Assembly (NCBI GenBank): GCA_002454165.1
Contig: DKIG01000043.1
Coordinates: forward strand, 1-23,297
Source: Gammaproteobacteria bacterium UBA6724
GTDB taxonomy: Bacteria > Pseudomonadota > Gammaproteobacteria > Pseudomonadales > Azotimanducaceae
Length of the DNA stretch: 23,297 nt
Reading direction: 5' to 3'
Shown: positions 15,377 to 23,270 of the stretch, piece after piece
Layout: each line of letters starts with the position of its first letter
Position numbering within the stretch: the stretch's first letter is position 1
Notes under the pieces: generated by a model
What the model was told of the DNA's origin: nothing
What the model saw: only the letters and a program-made list of their open reading frames with translations
Database searches by the model: none
Position numbers and translations under genes: made by a program

Positions 15377-16834
15377 ATGTTGGAGCGATCTCTGAGGCAA
15401 CAGATTGACGACCTCCGCAAGGGTGAATACAGCGCTGTGGAACTCACCACTGCCTGCTTCCAAAAGTTGCACCAGCACAAGGCGTTAAACTGTTTTATTA
15501 CGCTCACTGAAGACCAGGCGATGCAGGCGGCAAGACAAGCCGATGTGCAAAGAGCCAGGGGTGAGGTCAAACCCTTGCAGGGCGTGCCCATCGCCCACAA
15601 GGATATTTTTTGCACAGCAGGCGTTCGGACCACGGCGGGGTCCAGGATATTGGACAATTTTATTGCCCCCTATGACGCCACAGTGGTGTCAAATCTCGCC
15701 AGTGCCGGCGCCGTCATGCTGGGGAAGACCAACATGGATGAGTTCGCCATGGGCTCATCCAATGAAACCAGTTATTACGGCAAGGTATTGAATCCCTGGA
15801 ACACTGAGTATGTTCCCGGTGGCTCTTCTGGTGGTTCCGCCGCCGCCGTCGCTACAGGGCTTTGCAGTGCAGCAACCGGCACCGACACGGGCGGCAGTAT
15901 TCGTCAACCAGCAGCCTTTTGCGGTATCACGGGTTTAAAGCCGACCTATGGGCGGGTGTCCCGATGGGGCATGATTGCCTATGCCTCTAGTCTGGATCAG
16001 GCGGGACCTCTGGCGCGTTCGGCAGAAGACTGTGCGCTTCTGCTTGGCTATATGGCAGGACCAGACCCACGAGATTCAACATCGGCAGCGCGCCGGGTGG
16101 ATGATTATATGACGCCCCTAAAGGAGCCCATCGGCGGATTAAAAATAGGCTTGTGTCAGGAATTTATGGCAAGCCTGGACACCGAGATGGCGAGCATCCT
16201 GAGTGAAGTCGCCAGGGAACTTGAGCAACAGGGTGCGAGCATTCAAGACCTCAGCCTACCTAATGCAACACTCGCCATCCCCGCCTACTACATCATCGCG
16301 CCGGCGGAATGTTCCAGCAATTTGTCACGCTACGATGGTGTCAGATTCGGGTATCGTTGCCCAGATCCCGTCAACCTGGAAGACCTTTACAAGCGATCAC
16401 GCAGCGAGGGCTTTGGCACAGAGGTGAAGAACCGCATCATGGTGGGGACCTTTGCACTCTCGGCTGGCTATTACGATGCCTATTACAAAAAAGCGCAGCA
16501 GGTCCGAAGGTTGATCAAAAATGATTTTGAGACGGCGTTCAATCAGGTTGATGTCCTACTGGCACCTACCACGCCTGGCACGGCTTTTCGACTCGGGGAG
16601 AAGGCTGGCGACCCCCGGGCAATGTACCAGCAGGATATTTTCACCACCGCCAGCAATCTTGCCGGTCTGCCCGCCCTCTCCATGCCTGCCGGGCAACTGA
16701 CAGAGCTGCCAATTGGCGCCCAGTTGATTGGCAATTATTTTGAGGAAGCAACCCTGCTCAGGGTGGCGCACCAATATCAGCAGACCACGGCATGGCACCA
16801 GGCAAGACCCCCTCTGGCGTCCGAAACCCCATGA
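15377..16834 (+). CDS. gatA: Asp/Glu-tRNA amidotransferase subunit A
   Basis: GatA is the amidase subunit that releases ammonia from glutamine for tRNA-dependent amidation. The 485-residue protein shows the amidase-signature triad: Lys75 (AHKDIF), the cis-serine Ser150 (GGSSGGS, 148-154) and the nucleophile Ser174 (DTGGSIRQPA, 170-179). YGRVSRWGMIAYASSLDQ is the usual following block. The length matches the family. Its stop overlaps the gatB start as ATGA. The start at 15377 lacks a strong Shine-Dalgarno but directly follows gatC. Confidence 0.97.
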   Translation: MLERSLRQQIDDLRKGEYSAVELTTACFQKLHQHKALNCFITLTEDQAMQAARQADVQRARGEVKPLQGVPIAHKDIFCTAGVRTTAGSRILDNFIAPYDATVVSNLASAGAVMLGKTNMDEFAMGSSNETSYYGKVLNPWNTEYVPGGSSGGSAAAVATGLCSAATGTDTGGSIRQPAAFCGITGLKPTYGRVSRWGMIAYASSLDQAGPLARSAEDCALLLGYMAGPDPRDSTSAARRVDDYMTPLKEPIGGLKIGLCQEFMASLDTEMASILSEVARELEQQGASIQDLSLPNATLAIPAYYIIAPAECSSNLSRYDGVRFGYRCPDPVNLEDLYKRSRSEGFGTEVKNRIMVGTFALSAGYYDAYYKKAQQVRRLIKNDFETAFNQVDVLLAPTTPGTAFRLGEKAGDPRAMYQQDIFTTASNLAGLPALSMPAGQLTELPIGAQLIGNYFEEATLLRVAHQYQQTTAWHQARPPLASETP

Positions 16835-18273
16835 ATGCCGACTGGGAAGTGGTCATCGGGCTTGAGATACATGTGCAACTGTCCACCAGTTCAAAAATCT
16901 TTTCCGGTGCCAGTACCGCGTTCGGCAAACCACCGAATAGCCAAGCATGCGCTATTGACCTCGGATTGCCCGGGGTCTTGCCAGTGGTGAACCAGGCGGT
17001 ATTCCCCCGGGCCATTGCTTTTGGTTTGAGTGTCGGGGCTGAGATTGGCGCCCTATCCACATTTGATCGGAAAAACTATTTCTACCCGGATCTGCCCAAA
17101 GGTTATCAAATCACCCAGATGGAGCAACCCATTGTGACCGGCGGCTCGGTGGACATTACCCTGCCGGACGGAAATGTCCGCTCTATTCGGATTACCCGTG
17201 CCCACCTTGAGGAAGACGCTGGGAAATCCCTGCATGAAAACTTCCCCGGCATGACCGGCATTGACTTGAATCGCGCCGGTACGCCACTGCTGGAAATTGT
17301 CTCGGAACCGGATCTGCGTAGCCCGGAGGAAGCCATAGCCTACGCCAAATCTATTCACCAACTGGTCACCTTCCTGGGTGTGTCCGATGGGGACATGTCC
17401 CAGGGCTCACTGCGTTGCGACGCCAATGTCTCGGTCCGTAAAGTCGGCGCGACTCGTCTTGGCATCAGGACGGAGACCAAAAATATAAACTCCTTTCGCT
17501 TTCTCAAAAGAGCGATAGAGTTTGAGATTGAACGCCAGATTGCACTGCTGGAAACCGGCCGTAGCATCACCCAGGAGACCCGGCTATATGACTCTGAGCG
17601 GGATGAAACCCGCCCCATGCGTAGCAAGGAAACCGCCACGGACTATCGTTACTTCCCGGAACCCGATCTGTTGCCGGTGCTGTTTGATGTCGCAAGTATT
17701 GACGCCATCAAAGCCACTCTGCCAGAACTGCCGCAACAAAAGTTGAACCGGTTTGTTAAGGACTACCAATTGCCGCCAGACGATGCTCGACTTCTGGCTT
17801 CCGAGATTGCGCTCGCCAACTATTTTGAGGAGGTGGCGCGCATCTGCGATGAGCCACTAATGGCGGCAAACTGGGTCAGGGTAGAACTGCTCGCCAGATT
17901 GAACCGAGAAGAATTACCCCTTGTCCAGTCGCCCCTGTCAGCAACAACGCTGGGTAGCCTGCTGACCCGCATCAAGGATGAGACGATCTCCGGGAAGATC
18001 GCAAAAACAATTTTTACCGCTCTCTGGAAGCAGGAAACTACTTCGGTTGATGATTACATTCAGGCGGAGGGGCTCAGCCAGGTTACTGACCAGGACTCCC
18101 TTGCGCCTATCGTGGACAAGGTGCTTGCCGCTCATCCACAGCAGGTGGAAGAATACCAGGCAGGGAAGACCAGGCTGCTGGGATTTTTTGTAGGTCAGGT
18201 AATGCAGGAGACCCAGGGCAAGGCTAGTCCCGGTCAGGTGAATGCGCTGTTGCTGGCACGCCTGGGTGAATAA
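16831..18273 (+). CDS. gatB: Asp/Glu-tRNA amidotransferase subunit B
   Basis: GatB activates the side-chain carboxylate of misacylated Glu-tRNA(Gln) or Asp-tRNA(Asn) with ATP, and its tail binds the tRNA elbow. The ATG at 16831 overlaps the gatA stop and gives 480 residues starting NADWEVVIGLEIHVQL; an upstream in-frame ATG at 16792 would add 13 residues from within gatA and is rejected. Conserved blocks include GLEIHVQL, NYFYPDLPKGYQITQ, CDANVSVR, TETKNINSFRF and DYRYFPEPDL, followed by a helical YqeY-like tail. Presence of the complex suggests that Gln-tRNA and/or Asn-tRNA is made by the indirect route. Confidence 0.97.
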   Translation: MNADWEVVIGLEIHVQLSTSSKIFSGASTAFGKPPNSQACAIDLGLPGVLPVVNQAVFPRAIAFGLSVGAEIGALSTFDRKNYFYPDLPKGYQITQMEQPIVTGGSVDITLPDGNVRSIRITRAHLEEDAGKSLHENFPGMTGIDLNRAGTPLLEIVSEPDLRSPEEAIAYAKSIHQLVTFLGVSDGDMSQGSLRCDANVSVRKVGATRLGIRTETKNINSFRFLKRAIEFEIERQIALLETGRSITQETRLYDSERDETRPMRSKETATDYRYFPEPDLLPVLFDVASIDAIKATLPELPQQKLNRFVKDYQLPPDDARLLASEIALANYFEEVARICDEPLMAANWVRVELLARLNREELPLVQSPLSATTLGSLLTRIKDETISGKIAKTIFTALWKQETTSVDDYIQAEGLSQVTDQDSLAPIVDKVLAAHPQQVEEYQAGKTRLLGFFVGQVMQETQGKASPGQVNALLLARLGE

Positions 18274-18287
18274 TGTATCAGGGTTAT

Positions 18288-19040
18288 TTATTTGAATCGG
18301 CGCAGAAACTCCCTGATACGGGCGGCATTCGCACCCAGGTCGCTTTGACCAATACGGGATACCGAACGCAAATCAATTTTTGACTCGTTGCCACTTGCCT
18401 GAACGCGCACGACGACATCATCTTTGAAGCCAAACCAGAAACTGGTTGCCGTCGCCTCAACCAACCCTTGTGCCGGGGTAACGGCAACGATAACCAGCCC
18501 CATCTCAGAGAGGATCTCCGCCGCCCGCTTGACTGCTTCCTGCACGGACAAGTCGGAAGCAAGCGTTTGCAGGTCGGGATAGGCGCCCTCCTGTGCTTGC
18601 CGTAACTTCTCTGCTGGCCAATCCTCTGAGGCGCCATAGACCTGGGCGTCTGGTCTCAGTCCAGTGATTGCCTGAAACTGCGGCGGGTCAAATGTATCCG
18701 TCGTAATATCATGGATGGACGGCACCGATCTTGCCGTGATGATTTGCGGCACCATAAAAAGGCTCGGGATCAGCCCCATCACCAGGATGCCCAGCAAGAG
18801 GTTTCGGTTAGATGTGAATCCGCCACCAGTTGCGTCTTTCCTTCTCACCCTTATGACCAGATACGCCGCGCCAACCAGGCTCAGTAACCAGCCACCCACC
18901 AGAGCTACCAGCAGACTGACAAAGGATGACGCCAGGGATACCAGTTCAAATCTGTAGCCCAGGGGACCGGTCAGCAATATGACAAGCAACACCAAGCCAC
19001 TGACCAGCAAGAGTCTGGTTGAGAGTTTGAGTTCTTCCAT
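18288..19040 (-). CDS. DUF1499 membrane protein
   Basis: A 250-residue protein of unknown function. The N-terminal third has three likely membrane spans (about 8-24, 37-63 and 80-101). A soluble DUF1499 domain follows, opening with VPSIHDITTDT (106-116) and closing with FWFGFKDDVVVRV and SVSRIGQSDLGANAARIR, the two signatures of that family. The start at 19040 has GAGGGCGG just upstream; an in-frame ATG at 19067 would add nine residues and has no Shine-Dalgarno. It converges on gatB with 14 nt between stops. It resembles stand-alone DUF1499 proteins of proteobacteria; no role is established. Confidence 0.85.
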   Translation of the reverse strand: MEELKLSTRLLLVSGLVLLVILLTGPLGYRFELVSLASSFVSLLVALVGGWLLSLVGAAYLVIRVRRKDATGGGFTSNRNLLLGILVMGLIPSLFMVPQIITARSVPSIHDITTDTFDPPQFQAITGLRPDAQVYGASEDWPAEKLRQAQEGAYPDLQTLASDLSVQEAVKRAAEILSEMGLVIVAVTPAQGLVEATATSFWFGFKDDVVVRVQASGNESKIDLRSVSRIGQSDLGANAARIREFLRRFK

Positions 19041-19221
19041 GGAGCCGCCCTCGTATGAATGACGCATAGCATTTAATCACTCCCCGCTCATAATTGAAAC
19101 CGGGTTGGCACAGATGCTTGCCTGGCGAGGGTGCCGGCACCGAGAGTCATTTATAGGTCATTCATATATTATTCATATATCATTCATAAATAACGCGCGT
19201 CCTGATAAAGTGCAGATTACC

Positions 19222-19543
19222 GGGCCTATAGCTCAGTTGGTTAGAGCAGTGGACTCATCAAAATGGTGCGTTCATGTTGCAAGACATGAAATGAACGGGA
19301 TGAATTCAGGGGAACCTTAACAGCAGGAACAGCAGGAAATTCCTGGCTGATGGCAATCCTGAGCCTAGCCGGAGGTACACCTTCGGACGGTGCAGAGACT
19401 ACCTGAGAACTTGAGTGTTCTTAATAACAGGCTTGAGCGTCCCGCGCCCTGGAGTCAGGGTGATGAGATAGTCCGCTCCTTGCAGAAATGAAAGGGTAGA
19501 GTGAATCCATTGGTCCCAGGTTCAAGTCCTGGTGGGCCCACCA
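19222..19543 (+). tRNA. tRNA-Ile(CAU), interrupted by a group I intron
   Basis: Exon 1 is 19222-19258 and exon 2 is 19504-19543; joined they give a 77-nt tRNA with encoded CCA. The acceptor stem pairs GGGCCTA with TGGGCCC (one G-U). The D arm is GCTC/GAGC with a 9-nt loop, the anticodon stem is GTGGA/TCCAT, the variable loop is TGGTC, and the T arm is CCAGG/TTCAAGT/CCTGG. The anticodon loop reads CT-CAT-AA. The body resembles the E. coli minor tRNA-Ile (ileX), whose CAU anticodon is modified to lysidine to read AUA, rather than elongator or initiator tRNA-Met. The gene is unsplit at every other canonical position. Elongator Met is the alternative identity and cannot be fully excluded without a covariance model. 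Confidence 0.88.
19259..19503 (+). ncRNA. group I self-splicing intron in the tRNA anticodon loop
   Basis: A 245-nt insert lies between anticodon position 36 and position 37. P1: exon CAT and intron base C19259 pair with GGTG (19265-19268), with the expected U-G wobble at the splice site. P2 is 19269-19297. P3 is GGATG (19298-19302) with CGTCC (19438-19442). P4 is TTCAGGG (19305-19311) with TCCTGAG (19357-19363). P5 starts CCTTAA (19315) and ends ATGG (19350-19353). P6 follows near 19364-19390. P7 is GACTA (19397-19401) with TAGTC (19469-19473). P8 is CCCTG/CAGGG (19447-19460). P9 is near 19477-19496. The last base, G19503, is the omega G. It resembles the Azoarcus tRNA-Ile(CAU) IC3 intron. 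It is too small for a homing endonuclease and shows no such reading frame. Confidence 0.88.
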
Positions 19544-19626
19544 ATGACTCATGGAGATTTTGTTGTGCGTCCTTGAGCGCACCTTGACTGGTCATTCATT
19601 ATTTCCAGACACAGGAAGATAATGCC

Positions 19627-21309
19627 ATGCACCAAATCATCGCCCTGCTACTGATGCTCACGGTCAGCACCCTGGCACATGCGAGCACCCTGGTGCATAA
19701 CATCATCGGTTATACCCTGGATGAGGGTGAAGTTCTTCACTTCGTCGGGCTGGAGTTTGATGACGGCAGGGTGACCCGACTCCACACTAGTGCGGAATCG
19801 CTCACCACCAGTACCGCGCAAGAGAAGATTGACGGCAAGGGTGCCAGCATGCTGCCGGGCCTGATTGATGCCCATGGTCATCTGTCATCCTATGGTCGCT
19901 CCCTGAGTTCGGTGAATCTGACTGCCAGTGCCAGTGAAAGCGAGGCCCTAGCGAGGCTGGTGGAATTTGCGGCGGCGCATAAGACGGAACCATGGCTATT
20001 GGGGCGGGGCTGGAATCAGGTCCTGTGGGAAAAGCGGAGTTTCCCGACACGAGAATCACTGGACAGACTCGCCACGCAGCTCAGTGACAGGAGACCCATT
20101 GCCCTGAATCGTATTGACGGTCATGCCGTCTGGGTAAACAGTGTTGCGTTGCGACTTGCCGGTATTGATACAGACGGCATAACGCCGGACCCGGCAGGGG
20201 GCAAGATCATCCGTGATGCCAGGGGCCGCGCCACTGGTCTGTTGATTGACAATGCCATGGATCTGGTCATGGCAGAGATACCGCCCATCACTGATGAAAC
20301 CATGGCGACCTATCAACTGACCGCCATGCAAAAGTTGGCAAGTTTTGGGCTGACCTCAATACAGGATGCCGGTATTTCGGCGCAGGAATTGCGCGCCCTT
20401 CAAACTTTACGCCGCAATAACCGCATGCCTATCCGCGTCTATGCCATGCTGGATATGCTGGACCCGGACAATCTTGATTATCTGCATCTGGGACCTCTGA
20501 TGGACCCGGCGCACAGGCTGGTCGTCCGGAGCGTGAAAATCGTCGCCGATGGTGCACTCGGCTCCCGTGGTGCCGCCCTGTTTGCGGACTATGCTGATCA
20601 ACCAGGGTACCGGGGTCTGCTACTGCTGACTGAGGAGCGACTCTTAGCAGACCTAAGCCGTGCCATGATTGCCGGATATCAGGTCAACATTCATGCCATT
20701 GGCGACCGTGCCAATGCCCTGGTACTGGATTATATGGCGGTGGCAATCAACCAGACGGAAAGCCGCAAGTTACGGCACCGCATTGAGCATGCACAAATAC
20801 TGCGGCGGGAAGACATACCCAGATTTGCGAGGGATGGGATCCTGGCTTCCATGCAACCTATACATGCCACCAGCGACAAGAATATGGTGGCAGATAGACT
20901 GGGGGAGGCGCGGCTCCCTGGCAATTATGCCTGGAAGACGCTAGTTACCAGTGGTGCCATGCTGGCGGGTGGCTCAGACTTTCCCGTTGAGTCTCCCAAT
21001 CCTTTTTTTGGCTTGCATGCGGCGGTGACTCGCCAGAGCCAGGACAATCAGCCAGTAGGTGGCTGGATGCCAGAGGAGAAGCTGTCCCGGCATGAAGCCC
21101 TCAGTCTCTTTACCGAGGGCGCAGCCTATGCCGCCCATCAAGAACACAGACTGGGGCGCCTGCTACCGGGCTATGAGGCTGACTTCATCCTGGTGCGTGA
21201 TGATTACTTCAAGGTACCGGCAGAAGACATCTGGAAGAACCGAGTGCTTGCCACCTATGTGGCGGGGAAGAGGGTATTTGAAGGAGATGCGCCGCTTGGG
21301 GCACCATGA
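19627..21309 (+). CDS. exported YtcJ-like amidohydrolase
   Basis: A metal-dependent hydrolase of the amidohydrolase 3 family (YtcJ-like); the substrate is unknown. The 560-residue precursor has a signal peptide ending AHA (about 1-19). PGLIDAHGHL (77-86) supplies the first metal-binding HxH (His83, His85). Further family blocks are NIHAIGDRAN, RIEHAQ, and GGSDFPVESPNPFFGLHAAVTR with the metal-binding Asp. A C-terminal composite beta-domain strand ends in LVRDDYFKVPAEDI. The start follows AGGA about 10 nt upstream; another ATG 5 nt earlier is out of frame. It lies alone downstream of the split tRNA and converges on rpoD. Confidence 0.9.
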   Translation: MHQIIALLLMLTVSTLAHASTLVHNIIGYTLDEGEVLHFVGLEFDDGRVTRLHTSAESLTTSTAQEKIDGKGASMLPGLIDAHGHLSSYGRSLSSVNLTASASESEALARLVEFAAAHKTEPWLLGRGWNQVLWEKRSFPTRESLDRLATQLSDRRPIALNRIDGHAVWVNSVALRLAGIDTDGITPDPAGGKIIRDARGRATGLLIDNAMDLVMAEIPPITDETMATYQLTAMQKLASFGLTSIQDAGISAQELRALQTLRRNNRMPIRVYAMLDMLDPDNLDYLHLGPLMDPAHRLVVRSVKIVADGALGSRGAALFADYADQPGYRGLLLLTEERLLADLSRAMIAGYQVNIHAIGDRANALVLDYMAVAINQTESRKLRHRIEHAQILRREDIPRFARDGILASMQPIHATSDKNMVADRLGEARLPGNYAWKTLVTSGAMLAGGSDFPVESPNPFFGLHAAVTRQSQDNQPVGGWMPEEKLSRHEALSLFTEGAAYAAHQEHRLGRLLPGYEADFILVRDDYFKVPAEDIWKNRVLATYVAGKRVFEGDAPLGAP

Positions 21310-21375
21310 ATATCGCCGCGGCTATTGCGATTGAGTGAGGGGGAGAGTGTGTGAGGTTGAGACTAGGTGCCGCCT

Positions 21376-23181
21376 CTAGTCAAGAAAAACGCGTAGATGT
21401 TCTGTCCGGGACGGATGCCGCAGCTTACGCAGTGCCTTCGCCTCTATCTGGCGAATTCGCTCCCGCGTCACATCAAACTGCTTACCCACTTCCTCCAATG
21501 TATGGTCGGTATTCATGCCAATACCAAATCGCATCCGTAGCACCTTGGCTTCCCGCGTCGTCAGATCAGACAAGACGCCGGTGGTCGCCTCGCGCAAATT
21601 CTCATCAGTCGCAATATCAATGGGCGCGCTGATTGATGCACCGTCAAGGCTGGAGTCAGAGTCCAGGAAGTCACCCATCTGCGCATCTTCGTCATCACCG
21701 ACGGGCGTCTCCATGGAAATTGGTTCCTTGGAAATTTTCTGCACTCGGCGAACCTTGTCTTCGGTCATTTCCATCCGTTTGCCTAACTCTTCTGGCGTGG
21801 GCTCTCGTCCCATTTCCTGAAGCATCTGCCGATTGACTCTCGCTAACTTGTTAATCGTCTCTATCATATGCACTGGAATTCTGATAGTCCTTGCCTGGTC
21901 TGCAATAGAGCGGGTTATTGCTTGGCGAATCCACCAGGTCGCATAGGTCGAAAACTTGAAACCGCGACGATATTCAAACTTGTCCACCGCCTTCATCAAC
22001 CCGATATTACCCTCCTGAATAAGGTCCAGAAACTGCAAGCCACGGTTGGTGTATTTTTTCGCAATGGAGATAACAAGTCTGAGGTTGGCTTCAACCATGT
22101 CCTTCTTGGCGCGTCTCGCCTTGGCTTCACCAATAGCCATCCGGCGACTGATATCCTTGATTTCACTCACCCCAAGCCCGACTTTTTCCGATACCTGTCT
22201 AATGCGTTTCTGGCTACGGACTATCTCTTCCCGGTACTGCTTGAGCTTCACATAGCCCGCCTTAATCTGCCTTTGAAACCACCTGGGATCAACTTCCCTA
22301 CCGGTGAATTTCTCCAGGAACACCTTCCGCGGCATTTTTGCGCGACGCACACAGGTATTCATAATGTGGCGTTCATGCTGGCGAATGATACTGCTGGTAT
22401 TGCGTGCCAGGCTGAGTATTGCTGCATAATGACCGGGGACGAATTTGAAGTATTGAAATGCCACTCCCAGGGCGTCCAGTTCCATACTTGCCTGAGTTGT
22501 ACCTCGGCCGTGCTTTTTGATCACCCGTGATGTTTTCTTGAGTTGTTTGAGTAGCTTGCGGAACCTTTTGGCAGCCAGAACCGGGTCCGCACCTTTGTTT
22601 TCTTCCTTCTCAGTATTATCGACCTTCTGCCCAGGAATCACCTGGGCGGCGGGCCGGACCTGCTCCACTGGATCTAGAAAACCAATGAGAAGATCAGCCA
22701 GTTTGCCATCTTCTTCAAGAGTTTTGTTGTATTCATTGAGGGAGATTTCCACCACCCCGGAGAATTGTGCGAGCGCATGTAGAACATCACGAATCCCTTC
22801 CTCAATACGTTTGGCGATGACTATTTCGCCCTGCCTGTCCAGCAGTTCCACCGTGCCCATTTCACGCATGTACATTCTTACTGGGTCGGTAGTGCGGCCA
22901 ACTTCACTTTCGGCAGCGACCAGTACCGCCGCCGCCTCCTCCGCGGCAAGTTCATCCGTCAGGTCGCCATCTACCATCAATTCATCAGTTTCAGGTGGAG
23001 ATTCATGGACTGCAATCCCCATCTCGTTAATCATATTGATGATGTCTTCAATCTGTTCCGGGTCAGTAATATCGGCAGGTAAATAATCGTTCACTTCTGG
23101 ATAGGTCAGAAAGCCTTTTTCTCGACCACGGCTAATCAGATCTTTCAATTTTGATTGCGGCTGCGCCAGGGCACTGGACAT
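21376..23181 (-). CDS. rpoD: RNA polymerase primary sigma factor RpoD (sigma70)
   Basis: The housekeeping sigma factor. From the ATG at 23181 (AGAGGA just upstream) it has 601 residues; an in-frame ATG at 23217 would add 12 and would lie within the promoter. Region 1.1 (KLKDLISRGREKGFLTYPEV), 1.2 (DPVRMYMREMG), a non-conserved region, 2 (FKFSTYATWWIRQAI), 3, and 4 (LEEVGKQFDVTRERIRQIEAK) are all present and ordered. Between GDF and PID in region 3.2 there are six more residues than between GDF and PLD in E. coli, an apparent lengthening of the sigma finger (encoded around 21620-21676). Unlike many relatives, no dnaG or rpsU is seen upstream within the remaining 80 nt, and the gene has its own promoter. 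Confidence 0.97.
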   Translation of the reverse strand: MSSALAQPQSKLKDLISRGREKGFLTYPEVNDYLPADITDPEQIEDIINMINEMGIAVHESPPETDELMVDGDLTDELAAEEAAAVLVAAESEVGRTTDPVRMYMREMGTVELLDRQGEIVIAKRIEEGIRDVLHALAQFSGVVEISLNEYNKTLEEDGKLADLLIGFLDPVEQVRPAAQVIPGQKVDNTEKEENKGADPVLAAKRFRKLLKQLKKTSRVIKKHGRGTTQASMELDALGVAFQYFKFVPGHYAAILSLARNTSSIIRQHERHIMNTCVRRAKMPRKVFLEKFTGREVDPRWFQRQIKAGYVKLKQYREEIVRSQKRIRQVSEKVGLGVSEIKDISRRMAIGEAKARRAKKDMVEANLRLVISIAKKYTNRGLQFLDLIQEGNIGLMKAVDKFEYRRGFKFSTYATWWIRQAITRSIADQARTIRIPVHMIETINKLARVNRQMLQEMGREPTPEELGKRMEMTEDKVRRVQKISKEPISMETPVGDDEDAQMGDFLDSDSSLDGASISAPIDIATDENLREATTGVLSDLTTREAKVLRMRFGIGMNTDHTLEEVGKQFDVTRERIRQIEAKALRKLRHPSRTEHLRVFLD

Positions 23182-23211
23182 AAATCCTCTGTGAGCGAAA
23201 TGAACCGGACT

Positions 23212-23234
23212 GAGCATTATAGCAAAAAATGCTC
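23212..23234. repeat. inverted repeat overlapping the rpoD promoter
   Basis: GAGCAT (23212-23217) and ATGCTC (23229-23234) are perfect complements 11 nt apart, covering the -10 and much of the spacer of the rpoD promoter. It might be an operator or, less likely, a weak hairpin. No regulator can be named. Confidence 0.45.
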
Positions 23235-23244
23235 CTTAATGCCA
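23216..23244 (-). promoter_or_regulatory. putative sigma70 promoter for rpoD
   Basis: On the minus strand a perfect TATAAT (23221 down to 23216) is preceded by TG plus one base, an extended -10. A 17-nt spacer leads to TGGCAT (23244-23239), a poor -35. The predicted start is about 28 nt before the rpoD ATG. The extended -10 can compensate for the weak -35. Confidence 0.6.
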
Positions 23245-23250
23245 CCTAAA

Positions 23251-23270
23251 GTATAGGTCCACCACCCCCC
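23251..23270 (-). repeat. 20-bp upstream element, copy 2 (rpoD side)
   Basis: Exact reverse complement of window bases 1-20. Read in the rpoD direction, it ends 29 nt before the TATAAT, the same spacing as copy 1 to its TACAAT. Just upstream on the minus strand, a GC-rich interrupted hairpin (CCC-CGC with GCG-GGG pairs, about 23266-23283) adjoins it, so the element may extend beyond 20 bp here. Homology outside the 20 bp cannot be tested on the hemA side. Confidence 0.6.

Noticed and set aside
19105..19320. Small plus-strand frame (71 codons) running through the tRNA 5' exon and intron
   Set aside because: It crosses a well-folded tRNA exon and intron core. The intron is otherwise too short for a homing endonuclease, and no LAGLIDADG, GIY-YIG or HNH motif is visible.
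19559..19580. GTGCG/CGCAC hairpin after the split tRNA
   Set aside because: Five base pairs with no following T run; too weak to call as the tRNA terminator.
21868..22530. Plus-strand open frame opposite rpoD
   Set aside because: Antisense to regions 2 and 3 of RpoD; high conservation on the other strand explains the open frame.
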